64,000 bases of DNA. It comes from Lophium mytilinum. Taxonomy: Eukaryota > Ascomycota > Dothideomycetes > Mytilinidiales > Mytilinidiaceae. Numbering within the stretch: position 1 is the first letter of the stretch; each line of letters begins with the position of its first letter. A model generated the notes under the pieces. The model saw only the letters and a list, made by a program, of their open reading frames with translations. It did no database searches and was not told where the DNA came from. Shown here in pieces: positions 34,805-44,917 of this stretch. Where the stretch lies: the NCBI GenBank assembly GCA_010093605.1, contig MU004185.1, forward strand, positions 2,236,539 to 2,300,538, read 5' to 3'. The position numbers and the translations under genes were made by a program.

Positions 34805-34847
34805 GAAGTGGCTACCGGCTCGTGCACGCTACCAGCTCGTGCACGGT
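34805..34847 (+). repeat. Left terminal inverted repeat
   Basis: Matches the right end in inverse orientation with only a few mismatches in 43 bp. It contains an internal direct duplication, GCTCGTGCACG, twice with a 6-bp spacer. Each copy includes the palindrome GTGCAC. Confidence 0.92.
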
Positions 34848-34927
34848 CGTATACTCCCTCACCGCTTTTTCCCCCTCATTTTCAACACCACACAACTTCC
34901 TCAATTTTATCACGATCGGCTTCAAAA

Positions 34928-36832
34928 ATGGATCAATTTGAAGCTGCGTTCGCGGAGCTTGACTTAATGGAGAAGAAGAACTTCACAGCAGTCAGTGCCA
35001 AGTACGGGATTGAAAGAAGCACGCTCTCAAAAAGATACCAAGGGAAAACGGGTTCGAAGGCTGATGGCTACAATTCTCAAAAGCTCCTCTCTCCTGGCAA
35101 GACTAAGGCTCTTATTAAATATATCAATGACCTCTCGGAAAGAGGACTGCCGCCTACGCATCAGATGGTACGAAATCTAGCCTCAAATTTAATTAAAAAG
35201 ATGCCAGGAATCCACTGGGTTTCTCGATAGGTCAAATCGAACAAAAAACACCTGAAATCAGCCTATCTTCTTCCAATTAATAAAGCACGGAAACGGGCTG
35301 ATTCTGCCCTCTACTATAGCCTCTACTTTGAGCTGCTAGGCCGGAAAAGGGACCAATACAATATACTGCCGGAAAATACGTATAACATGGATGAGAAAGG
35401 ATTTCTCATTGGAAAGCTTGTGAAAAAGAAGAGGATCTTCAGCAAACGTGCATTTGAGTTAGGAAAAATGCGCCATGTCGTATAGGATGGCAATAGAGAG
35501 TGGATTACAGTAGTAGTAGCCATCTGCGCTAACAATACGGCACTTCCTCCGACGCTAATTTATCAAGCTACAACAAACAATGTATAAGATACATGGCTGG
35601 AGGATTTCCAACCGGATAAACAGGCCTGTTTCTTCACCTCAACACTATCTGGATGGACCAACGACAGCGTAGGCCTAGCCTGGTTGAAGATCTTCAAAAG
35701 GGAGACTAGATGGAAGGCCGGGAGGGCATGAAGGATGCTGATTATTAATGGGCACGGCTCTCACGTGAACATGAACTTCATCAACTTCTGCATTTAGAAT
35801 AGGATCATTCTAGCAGTATATCCACCTCATTCAACGCACCGGCTGCAGCCATTAGACGTCTCTCTCTTCTCCCCTTTGGCTCTTTACTATTCAGATGAAT
35901 TGAACCGATTCCTGATGAATTGTAAAGGTTTCTCACGCTTTATAAAGAGAGACTTCTTCCGTACCTTTTAGGCAGCATGGGAAAAGGCTATTACTCCTCG
36001 CAATATAGCTTCCGGATGGAAGAAGACGGGTATTCACCTATGGGAGCCGGCGGCTGTATTAGATTAATTTAATGCCAAGAAAGAGGAAGTTAATAAAGAA
36101 GATGATGACCGACCATCATCTAGTAACTTAACTAGCTCAGCCGTTACAGCTAGAGACTGGAAGCAAATAGAAGCACGCCTAAAAGAGGTGGAGAGGCTTA
36201 TAAAGGAGTCCAACCTACAAAGAAAAGTACGCAAAATCACTATTAATGTTGACCAAGTATGTGGCACTAATATACTTCTTCAAAGCCGAATTCAGGGCTA
36301 TCAGGAAGCTTTCAAGATAGAACAGAAGAAGAGGAAGAGGCAGAAGAACCTCTTTCAGATTCTAGCATTGAATAGTAAAGGAAGAGCAGTAGTCTATTCA
36401 CCCAATAAGGTGCGGCAGGCCCGAGAGCTCCATTAAGAGAAAGAGGATGCTAAGGCCCGTGATGAGGCTACAAAGGCTGAGGAGAAGGTACAGAAACAGC
36501 TGGCAAAGGAAGAGAAGGAGAGAATAGCTGAGTTTAAGCGCTCTACCAAAAATAATAGGCAGAGAGAAAGGAAGGATGCTGAGGCTCTTAAGAAGCGCCG
36601 TGAGCAGGAGGACCAGGAGGCACGTGATGCAGAGAAGCAGCTAAAAGATGAGAGGAAAGCTATGCAGCAGAAGCTAAGGACTCAGCAGGTTGTATTCACT
36701 ATTCCTGAGGAGCCTACAGGCGTGCAGAATCGTGAGGTAGAGGAGGGGGTAGTCAAATCAGCATCTGGCCGGCCTCAGCGCACCCGGAACACCCCCAAGA
36801 GGTTCCACAACTCCGTGATTGTGATAGAGTGA
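34928..36832 (+). pseudogene. pogo/Fot1-like DDE transposase, inactivated by eight in-frame stops
   Basis: One continuous frame of 634 codons. The N-terminus has a psq-type helix-turn-helix (about residues 15-50, around KNFTAVSAKYGIERSTLSKRY). The DDE_1 region follows: NMDEKGF (first Asp), INGHGSHVN (second position, His-Gly-Ser-His-Val) and YPPHSTHRLQPLDVS. The C-terminal part is a long Lys/Glu-rich helix. Stops occur at 35228, 35483, 35585, 35729, 35795, 35969, 36065 and 36434 (TAG, TAG, TAA, TGA, TAG, TAG, TAA, TAA). Each is what C-to-T change makes of CAG, CAA or CGA, and no frameshift is present. The pattern fits repeat-induced point mutation. The protein cannot be made, so the copy is non-autonomous now. 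Confidence 0.9.
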
Positions 36833-36933
36833 AAGAGCGGCCTCGGTTTAGTTTCCATCTTAATTTTTAGGAGGTTCTGAGCAATTTGAGTGAATGTATT
36901 AATTTTTTGAAGTTGGTGATGCATGCTGAGAGA

Positions 36934-36976
36934 ACCGTGCACGAGCTGGTAGCGTGCACGAGCCCGTCGCCACTTC
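36934..36976 (-). repeat. Right terminal inverted repeat
   Basis: Inverse copy of 34805-34847, with the same internal duplication of GCTCGTGCACG read on the minus strand. Followed directly by TA. Confidence 0.92.
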
Positions 36977-36978
36977 TA

Positions 36979-37495
36979 TGGAAGGTTCAAGATCCCAATA
37001 AGCCCATACTAAAACCCCGTCCTCCGCTACGAAGATTCTTCTCTTGACACCAATATGCTCGAGGATACGTACGGTCTCACAGTAGAAAAGGGCTTCCTCC
37101 GCTCCAATTCCACGTATTCCACATGTGCGCTAGCTCACCGGATGCCTTCTAGCGCTGTAGAGTAACCACACTAATGCAAAGGACTAAGTTCTATCGAATC
37201 ACGACGTGCCTCCTTCCCGCACCCTTCTCTCCATCCCGCCGCCTTTCTGCAAAGTACTTAAGTTCAAGCAATGAAAGGTTTCATTTCTGACCTTTCATTT
37301 CTTGGTTTCCTGAACCGGCTACGCCCAGCGCGTCTCGTGGTCGTTGAACCCAGCGGCGAGGGCCAACGGCGGTAGTATAAAAGCCATGCCGCCATGTCTC
37401 TCAGGATGCTTCCCTATCGTCCTCCCATCGGTCCATCCTAAGCATTCATCAGTACTTCATTTGCACCACGAAACTTTTCTACAGTCTACACAAAA
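36979..37495. other. Intergenic, promoter of the Clr5-domain gene
   Basis: About 520 bp between the transposon and the ATG at 37496. The CT-rich stretch 37200-37250 may be promoter. No ORF called. Confidence 0.5.
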
Positions 37496-40078
37496 ATGGC
37501 GATCCCCTTCCCGTACGCCTCGACGAAGGATCTAGACGCTTGGATGGACCAGATCATCTTATTGAACAATGAGCATAAGCTCAAAGACACTATAGAGATC
37601 ATGGAGAAAGACTACCAGTTCCGCGCTACGTGAGTGCTATCATCTAGGAGAGTCAGGGCCCTTGCTTATATGTCACAGAGAGAAGATGTACAAAACCAAG
37701 CTTGCTCAATGGCGCAAAGAGGGCAAAGTACCGCCCAAGCGGATCAGCGGACGCAGTCAAAAGGCTATGATCCGTATTGAACGACAGCATCTAGACGACA
37801 CTGGCCGAGGTATCTCTTTTAGATATAGAGGGCATCCTACACCTCCTGAAAAATACCGGCGATACGAGAGAAGGCATGAGACAGAGAATGAATCGAGGAC
37901 ACGTTCTGGGTCCAGTAAGCCACTGCATCAATGCCAAACATGACATACAACGAACTCCAGAATTTCACTAAATTCTCAAAAGGAACGCCGTCGTACATTA
38001 GCTACAACTCCTACTCCATTGCCGTCCAGAATTCTTCGGATGCAATCGAGGAGCACCAGCCAATGGTGCAATACGCTCTTCCCCAAGAGAAGCCATGGCA
38101 TTATTTCACCGACAGCTTGGTCCAATCTGCGGAAGCCGCGTCAGACACAGGCGCCGATAGCTTTCCAAACGCGCCATATCTATTCGGTGTCGACTTTCCA
38201 CCTCGCCAAGACTTCTTCAATGCCAGCTCGCCGTGCTCCGATTCTAATGTTGCATCTCCGGCATCCCAAGTATCGGCTGTCGATGCGACAGAACTCGATT
38301 TCCCATCCTTCACCAGACCTATCCTCTCAGAGCCGGGAATTCCACCTCTGAGCACCGATGATACGACCTTGGAAACCCTCGCGATCAAGGATGAGACGGA
38401 TAGCGAGGGAGGTCTGCTCACAACATCTGCAGCCCGCCGTGGGAGTAACGGTGACTCCCAGCCTATTTTTCGTCTTTCACGTTCACGGGTCCCCTCCCTA
38501 TACGGCCCTCCCTCAGCATCATTGCCGACTCAGATTACGCTAGGTCATGCGCTCAAGGACAATTCCATCGCTCTAAGGTCTTTTGTTTCATCGCAGGGTC
38601 TCGGCATCCATGACTACAACGGTACTTCACCGCGGCACCTCATTCTCATCCAATCCGAGATCGAAACCTCGATCACTAGACTCCTTGTGCCTGACTACGT
38701 AGCCGATAATGCCTCACCAGCAATTTGGCTGCAGCGTGAGATTGTGAAATTGCTTCTTCGGACTCTTATCTTTACATCAATTTACCAAGACTGGCACTCG
38801 ATGTTCTATGAGAATGTACCCTCTCCGAAAGCTGTTTTTGACGTCGTCCGGGCGTGTTTACGCCACACTGTGATATCGCTAAGTAAACAACAACTTTTTC
38901 GGCCCGGATTGCCGGATTTGCTCCATGGAATTTCGCAGTTGAGAGTTTCCCGATGCGTCCATGATATCATGCATACAGCGAGGACCTGTTTTGAATCCGA
39001 TCCGCGACCGACACCCAGCTATCGAGATAATAGCCACGAGGTTGGTGGAACTCCTATTTCGATATTTCATCCGTTCGATAAAAGTGAGAATATCAGCTCT
39101 CCAGCACTTGCATGTGCTCCTTTGGAAGTAATAACGCCCTCGATTGGATCACCATCATCCCCAGGGAATGAGGCCGCGCAGCAGGACACGGAAGCGGTTG
39201 AATTTGCAATGGGAAAACTACTGATAAAAGATTCAAAATGGCACCAGCATGCTCTGCAACTTCGGCCCCGTATCTCACGCATCCTAAGGGAGTTAAAAGA
39301 CGCGATTTGGGACAACGCATCATCTCACATCCCAATAGAGAAAAGATACTCAGAAGAAAGCCGACAATGCCAAGCATGGATCGCATCCCAATTTTTAAAG
39401 GCGATCGTGCCGTCCTATTATCAGGATCGAGGGCATATATGGAGTAATGTTCACGACGTTCTCGAAGCACTCACTCAAAGCATTGTCCGAGCTTTCGACG
39501 TGAAAGACATTGCTTTGTTTCCCTCTCCCGGGATTTCATATCAAGTCCAGCTATTGATTTCGTCTGAATCCCTGCTTCTTTTTGCGAAGACAGAGCTCAA
39601 GTCGTGTCCTGTGTTCGAGCTCAAGTCGTGTCCTGTGTTCACATTCCGTTCTTGGAAGTTGCCTTTGTTCACAACTCGTTCGAGATTACCAAGAGGGTCT
39701 TCCGTCACAAAGCCTACGGGAACTTTACTGGAGTCTTCCATCACAGAGTTTAGGGGAACTTTACTGGAGTCCTATGTTCCAATCTTACAGCAATCCCCAG
39801 ATGAAGAAAATGAAGACGAGCACCTGGAGAAAGCGGAATCTAGAGGCGCGTATGAGAATCTTGTCATTTGTGTAAGTGCTCTTCTCAGTAAACAGCGAAA
39901 GCTTGTGTGATTTACCAAGTACCAGTGTCAATGTGGCCATGGGCCCAGTGTCAGCGAGTTATTCTACTCGTGTCTAAACTGGGAGAACGTACGACTATGT
40001 GGGCACAGTCAGTGTCCACGTTGTGAGGTCTACAGTAGCTTACTCCTTGATTCATTGTTACCGCGTAGTCCATTATGA
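37496..40078 (+). CDS. Clr5-domain protein with C-terminal Cys/His zinc-binding motif (803 aa)
   Basis: Exons: 37496-37629, 37679-37914, 37983-39871, 39926-40078. Exons 1-2 encode a Clr5-like domain (residues about 12-65). It has a Trp, an IEIMEKDYQFRAT helix and YKTKLAQWRKEG, the hallmark of fungal Clr5 proteins that may bind DNA. The middle is long, without a recognised domain. The last exon adds a compact cluster, CCQCGHG...YSC...LCGHSQCPRCEVY, a probable zinc-binding module. Exon 3 contains two adjacent in-frame tandem duplications (24 bp at 39593-39640; 36 bp at 39697-39768). Introns are 49-68 nt with normal boundaries. Function unknown; nuclear role inferred. Confidence 0.72.
39593..39640 (+). 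repeat. Exact 24-bp tandem duplication in coding sequence
   Basis: GAGCTCAAGTCGTGTCCTGT plus GTTC occurs twice back to back (39593-39616, 39617-39640), adding eight residues (ELKSCPVF) in frame. The identity implies a recent event. Confidence 0.95.
39697..39768 (+). repeat. Imperfect 36-bp tandem duplication in coding sequence
   Basis: Copies at 39697-39732 and 39733-39768 both end in GGGAACTTTACTGGA. They encode SSVTKPTGTLLE and SSITEFRGTLLE. Confidence 0.9.
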
Positions 40079-40405
40079 GTCTTACCTCTTTACTTCGTCG
40101 TCTCTTTCGATAGCCATTCCAAATATATCCGCAACTGAACGAGAGGCACTCATGATCATTACTTCCGCTAGTCTCTAAAAAAATTGTAGTGAGAGTATCA
40201 AAGCCACACCAGCCATACTCAAGTCAAAAGGTCCGCGCTCACTCACCGTTTCTAATCCCCCAGGTAAAAACTCATCGCTATTCACTACTACTGAACATCG
40301 TCCGCAGCCCTGTCCCTCCTGCTCTTTCCTCCACCCTTACCGAAGCCTCCAAAATCAAATTGGGTAATCACCGATTCCCTGCCGAGCCCACCGTATCAAC
40401 CAGCC
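40079..40405. other. Intergenic
   Basis: About 330 bp between two plus-strand genes; likely promoter of the P-loop kinase gene. Nothing else seen. Confidence 0.5.
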
Positions 40406-41219
40406 ATGGCCCCCAACTCCCAGCCCTTCATCTGGATCAACGCCTTCCCCGGGACCGGCAAACTCACCATCACCACCCACCTTCTCCCTCTCCTCTCCAA
40501 TAACCCCGAGTCTACCCCCCTCTTAATCCATAACCACAAACTCATCGACCCCGTCTCGAAGACCCACGCCAGGGATCATCCAGACTACCAGACCGAAAGA
40601 AAGCGCGTGCGCGATGATGCGTTCGCTACTTACGTCGAAGATCCCTCTACCCTCAACAAAATCGTGATTTTCACTGGTACGGTTTATTTCACCTCGCTAT
40701 CGGATTACATGCCGAGAACTAACAGCAATGTGGCTAGACTTCCAAACGCAAAACTCCCTCGGCCGCGCCGTAGCGAATGAGTACCTCGACGCTGCGCGGC
40801 GGGCTGGACGGAGGTTTGTACCTATCTATCTAACGTGTGACGTTACAGAGAACGTGAGGCGGATGGTGAGCGAAGAGCGGGTAGGGGGTGGGATGACGAA
40901 GCTTGTGGATGCGCGGGTGCTGGAGGAGATGAGAGAGCGGTGTGAATTATTCAGGTTCAAGGATTTGGCAGGGGTGGAGCTGGATGTGACTACTTTAACG
41001 CCAGAAAGGGCGGCGGAGTTGCTTGCGGAGAGTATCAGGAAGGTGGTAAGGGAGGGAGCGAAAGGGGTGTTAGGGAGATTCACGGAGATGTTTGGGGGAG
41101 GCGGTGACCATGTTGTTCGCGAAGACACAGGATATTTTCGGGAAGACGGTTTTCGGAAGAGAAGAAAAGTAAAACTAGAACAGGAAGAGAAACATCAAAT
41201 TGGGTATCTGCGAGACTGA
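40406..41219 (+). CDS. P-loop kinase-like protein (AAA_33/chloramphenicol phosphotransferase-like, 250 aa)
   Basis: Two exons (40406-40676, 40738-41219). Near the N-terminus is a Walker A-type loop, NAFPGTGKLTI (about residues 11-21), in a nucleotide-kinase-like context. A FVPIYLTCDVTENVRRM stretch follows, where such kinases have an Arg-containing lid. Family members are uncharacterised fungal proteins; the substrate is unknown. The intron 40677-40737 has branch site CTAAC. A second acceptor at 40725 would also stay in frame and add four residues, but it lies too close to the branch site to be preferred. The tail after residue 190 is charged. The gene converges with CCC2, with 50 bp between stops. 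Confidence 0.75.
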
Positions 41220-41269
41220 CAACACAAAACACCAGTTCTCCCCACCTTCACAACGTGATCCGCACCAAA

Positions 41270-44200
41270 CTACTCCCTCTCCTCCTCCCCTTCCTCCTTC
41301 TCCACCCTAAACCCCAGCCCCCTCCAATTCAACCTCAGCGCCAGACTCGAACAAACCACACTCACACTACTCATCGCCATAGCCAAACTCGCCCACACCG
41401 GATCCAGCCTCACATGTCCTCCACCCCCCGTGCGAACCGCAAACAACGCTCCCGCGGCCACCGGCATTGCAATTAGATTATACACCAGCGCCCAACCAAA
41501 GTTGAACTTAACCCTGCGGAACACCTTCTTGCTCAACCGAATCAACGTCGGGATCGACCGCAAATCCGACGTAATCAGCACAAACGAAGCGGACGACACA
41601 GCGACATCACTCCCACTCCCGATCGCGATCGAGACATCCGCCGTCGCGAGCGCGGGCGCGTCGTTGATGCCATCGCCGACCATTGCGACGGTTGCCCTGC
41701 CCTTTCCCCGGCTTCCGAATTTTCGCAGGGAGGGGAGGGTGCGTTGGAGGTATTTGATCTTCTCTGCTTTTTGGGAGGGAAGAACGCCTGCGATGACGTG
41801 GTCCGAGGGGATACCGACGGAGGCGCCGACGGCGCGGGCGGTTGTTTCGTTGTCGCCCGAGAGCATCCAGACGTCGATGCCGCTGGCGTGGAGGGAGGAG
41901 ATTGTGCTGCGGGCTTCGGGGCGGAGGGGGTCGGAGATGGCGAAGGTCGATGCGAGGGTGAAAGTCGTGGGTGGTGTGGAGGAGGATAAGGCGAAAAGAG
42001 CCACAGATTTTCCCTCTTCTTTCCATTTGCTGAGGATTGCGGATTTAGAAGCGGAAATGATGACGCCGTGATCGGCCATGAATGCTTCGTTGCCTATGAG
42101 TGCGATGACAGTGGATGTCGTTGTTTCAGAGCTAGGTTTGAATACTCCTTTCAGCCCCTTTCCAGGGATCTCGTCAATGGAGATGAGGGCTAGCTCAGAG
42201 GTAGATTTTGAGGCGCAGAAAGCAACGAGGGATTTGGCAATTGGGTGAGTGCTACTTTCCTCTAGCTCCTTGACCATGCCCAGAGCCGTCTCCACGTCGC
42301 AACCTTCTTGGATCTCGTAATCAGTGACCTTTGGGTCTCCACCTTGTGTCAGGGTCCCAGTCTTATCGAAAACGATGCAATCGAGGGAGCTAGCTTCTTG
42401 AAACGCCTCGCCACCTCCTTTGACCAAAATTCCATGCTTAGCAGCCAACCCACCACCTACGAAGAGAGCAGTGGGCGCAGCAAGCCCTATCCCGCAAGGG
42501 CATGCTACGACGAAAACGGCAATGGCGAAGCGGAGGGACCAGAGTTCCCAACCTCCAGAGTCTTTGTCGCGCCAATCTTCGGGGATAGTGCCAGTGAGGC
42601 CGAGGGCCAACCAAATCACCCAAGTGCTGATAGCGACGAATACGACGAAAGGAACGAAGTGGCTGGTGATGACATCAGCGACTCTTTCTACAGGTGCGCG
42701 TTTAGCCTGACCCTCGCGGACTACGCTGATAATTTGGTCGAGCATCGAGGTTCCAGAGACAGTGTTGATCTGAACAGTGATAGCGCCGCCTTTGTTGATG
42801 GTGCCAGAAAAGACGGTATCGCCAGGTTCCTTGTCCACGAGTCTCGCTTCTCCCGTCAGGCTAGATTCATCGAACTTGGCGGACCCGGCGGCGATGAGCC
42901 CATCAAATGGAGGAGAAGTGCCGTGTGGAACTCTTACATTATCTCCAATCTCAAGCAGGTCGACTGATATTTTTCGATCTCCAGACTCAGAGCCCCCAAC
43001 TAAGATCGCTTCGTCTGGTCTTAGTTTTCCCAACGACGTAACCGCATCCCCCGTTTTCGCTTTGCTGTACGCTTCCAGAAACCGTCCAATAAGCAAGAAC
43101 ATCGTGAGAAAGACCACCGAGTCGAAGTAGCTATCGCTCAAACTCCCGCTCGATTTCTTCAACCCCGCCCGAATCAACTCAACAATCGACGCAAAATAGG
43201 CAATACTCGTGCCTAGGCACATAAGCATATTCATGCTACCAAACCGATAGAACCGCTGGAAAAAAGGGGTCCGACTACCCGGTCTCCACATCGCGCGCAT
43301 TTCCTTCAGTGCTCGCACATGGAAAGTGTCCGCGGCGAAGAAATAGACGGGCGTGGCGAGGAAGAAGAGCGCCCATTGGATACGTGGAATGTTGCCGGCC
43401 CACATAGACTCCATAAGGTAGCAGCGTTGACGGTTTGAGGCGGGGACTAAAGACATGTAAACGATGCCGAGTATGAACGTGGGAATGGCGATGGAGAAAG
43501 AGAGGACTAGGCGAAAGAGGATCCGGCGACGTTCTCGGGCATGCATGTCATGAGCACGTTCTTCGAGTGTAGGAGGGTGGTAGATGGTAGGTTTGAAGAT
43601 GGGGTCAATTGCGGAAATTGAGTTGACGATGTGTCTGATGGTGAAATCGGGTGGGTTTGGGAGGTACCTGATTCGCAAGAGGCCGGTCTTCTCATTGAGG
43701 GGTGGCTTTTCGTACTCGATTTTGTTGCCGTAGATGTCGTTTAGTCCGGTGATGATGCGTGGCGGACAGTGGTGACAGAACATGCCTTCTATGCGGATTG
43801 CCATAGATCTCTCTTGTACTACCGCTTGCTGTTGCCCGACAGGGAGCAGAGTATCCAGAGTGGCATCGTACCCCGAGTCCTCAATAGCCTCTTGAATCTC
43901 CGTTAGGTGGTCGTTCCCAGTAAAAGTTACCGTAGCACTATTCGACACGAGGTTGACATCGACACTCTCGATCCAGGCGTATCCCTTGAGCGCATTTGTA
44001 ACGTTGGCCACACACGAGCTGCAAGTCATTCCTCCAACTGAGTACGTCGCTTTCCACCGTTCCGATCCAGGTACTGTTGCTGTCTTCTTCGCCGACGCTC
44101 CAGCAACCTCAACCAACGACTGAAGCGTAACTTCGAATCCGGCATCCTCAACTGCCTCCACCACCTCGCTCGTGTGATGTTTTCCATCAAACACCACCAA

Positions 44201-44917
44201 CCCACTCGCGGTAAGTAGATTAACATCCACCGACCTCACGCACCCCAAGCCCTTAACAACCCTCGAGATACTCGCCACACACGACGCGCAAGTCATCCCC
44301 GAGATCGCGAGGGTCGCTCGCCACACCCCATCCCCAGCCCCATCATCAACAAAGACAAACCCATCCCCGTCCACCTCAACCTCACCAACATCCTCCTGTC
44401 GTTTAACCTCCTCTTTCTCCGTCAAGGCCGCACTCGACTCGCTCTCATGCCTCACTTTCCTCAGCCCCCCAACATCCTCCTCTTCAACTCGACACAACGC
44501 ACACTGCTCTACATGCTTCCTCCTCTTCATCATATCGTCTTCTTTCGCCTGCCCCCTTGAATGCCGCCACCGGCTCACCGCCTGCTCGAGGCTATTCTGC
44601 CACTCGGGACTCTTCCGCTCGCTCTGCACGCCGACCCTAATTTCGGGATCCTGGAAAATCGAATGCACCTCGAATCCCGCAAGTTCGAGGGCGTCTACGA
44701 CATCGTCCACGGGGACGCGGTCACTATGGCGCAGGATCACCTCGTGGGAGACGATAGAGTGGGAAATGACCTCAGGCGGGGGATGCAGAGCGTTGAGGGC
44801 GGCGGAGATGCTGACGATGCAGGAGGGACAGTGCAGGTTGGATATAAAGACCGTGGTTGTGGTGCTGGCCGGTGGTGATGGCGGTGGTAGTGGCGGACGC
44901 CCCTGCGTGTTCGCCAT
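41270..44917 (-). CDS. CCC2: Copper-transporting P1B-type ATPase, Ccc2/ATP7-like (1215 aa)
   Basis: Pumps Cu+ into the trans-Golgi lumen to load secreted copper enzymes. Single exon. The first in-frame ATG is at 44917 (gcc ATG gcg); the further upstream open stretch has no ATG. Four heavy-metal-binding modules carry CxxC: HCPSC (about residue 29), MTCASC (about 207), MTCSSC (about 296) and MFCHHC (about 378). An extra CALC pair lies between the first two. The transport core shows TGEA (about 685), the membrane CPC motif (CPCGIGLAAP, about 805) and DKTGTLT with the phosphorylated Asp (about 849). It continues with the Cu-ATPase HP motif (STHPIAKS), SGDNETTA, and GDGINDAPAL (about 1080). All catalytic residues are present and its length is usual for filamentous fungi. 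Confidence 0.96.
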   Translation of the reverse strand: MANTQGRPPLPPPSPPASTTTTVFISNLHCPSCIVSISAALNALHPPPEVISHSIVSHEVILRHSDRVPVDDVVDALELAGFEVHSIFQDPEIRVGVQSERKSPEWQNSLEQAVSRWRHSRGQAKEDDMMKRRKHVEQCALCRVEEEDVGGLRKVRHESESSAALTEKEEVKRQEDVGEVEVDGDGFVFVDDGAGDGVWRATLAISGMTCASCVASISRVVKGLGCVRSVDVNLLTASGLVVFDGKHHTSEVVEAVEDAGFEVTLQSLVEVAGASAKKTATVPGSERWKATYSVGGMTCSSCVANVTNALKGYAWIESVDVNLVSNSATVTFTGNDHLTEIQEAIEDSGYDATLDTLLPVGQQQAVVQERSMAIRIEGMFCHHCPPRIITGLNDIYGNKIEYEKPPLNEKTGLLRIRYLPNPPDFTIRHIVNSISAIDPIFKPTIYHPPTLEERAHDMHARERRRILFRLVLSFSIAIPTFILGIVYMSLVPASNRQRCYLMESMWAGNIPRIQWALFFLATPVYFFAADTFHVRALKEMRAMWRPGSRTPFFQRFYRFGSMNMLMCLGTSIAYFASIVELIRAGLKKSSGSLSDSYFDSVVFLTMFLLIGRFLEAYSKAKTGDAVTSLGKLRPDEAILVGGSESGDRKISVDLLEIGDNVRVPHGTSPPFDGLIAAGSAKFDESSLTGEARLVDKEPGDTVFSGTINKGGAITVQINTVSGTSMLDQIISVVREGQAKRAPVERVADVITSHFVPFVVFVAISTWVIWLALGLTGTIPEDWRDKDSGGWELWSLRFAIAVFVVACPCGIGLAAPTALFVGGGLAAKHGILVKGGGEAFQEASSLDCIVFDKTGTLTQGGDPKVTDYEIQEGCDVETALGMVKELEESSTHPIAKSLVAFCASKSTSELALISIDEIPGKGLKGVFKPSSETTTSTVIALIGNEAFMADHGVIISASKSAILSKWKEEGKSVALFALSSSTPPTTFTLASTFAISDPLRPEARSTISSLHASGIDVWMLSGDNETTARAVGASVGIPSDHVIAGVLPSQKAEKIKYLQRTLPSLRKFGSRGKGRATVAMVGDGINDAPALATADVSIAIGSGSDVAVSSASFVLITSDLRSIPTLIRLSKKVFRRVKFNFGWALVYNLIAMPVAAGALFAVRTGGGGHVRLDPVWASLAMAMSSVSVVCSSLALRLNWRGLGFRVEKEEGEEERE

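Larger units (their letters stand above)
34805..36976 (+). mobile_element. Tc1/mariner-type DNA transposon, pogo/Fot1-like, 2172 bp, complete but with a dead transposase
   Basis: Bounded by 43-bp imperfect terminal inverted repeats (34805-34847 and 36934-36976) and flanked on both sides by TA (34803-34804, 36977-36978), the target duplication of this superfamily. It contains one transposase reading frame (34928-36832). The element sits between the GPI-type protein gene and the Clr5-domain gene and interrupts no recognised gene. Confidence 0.92.
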
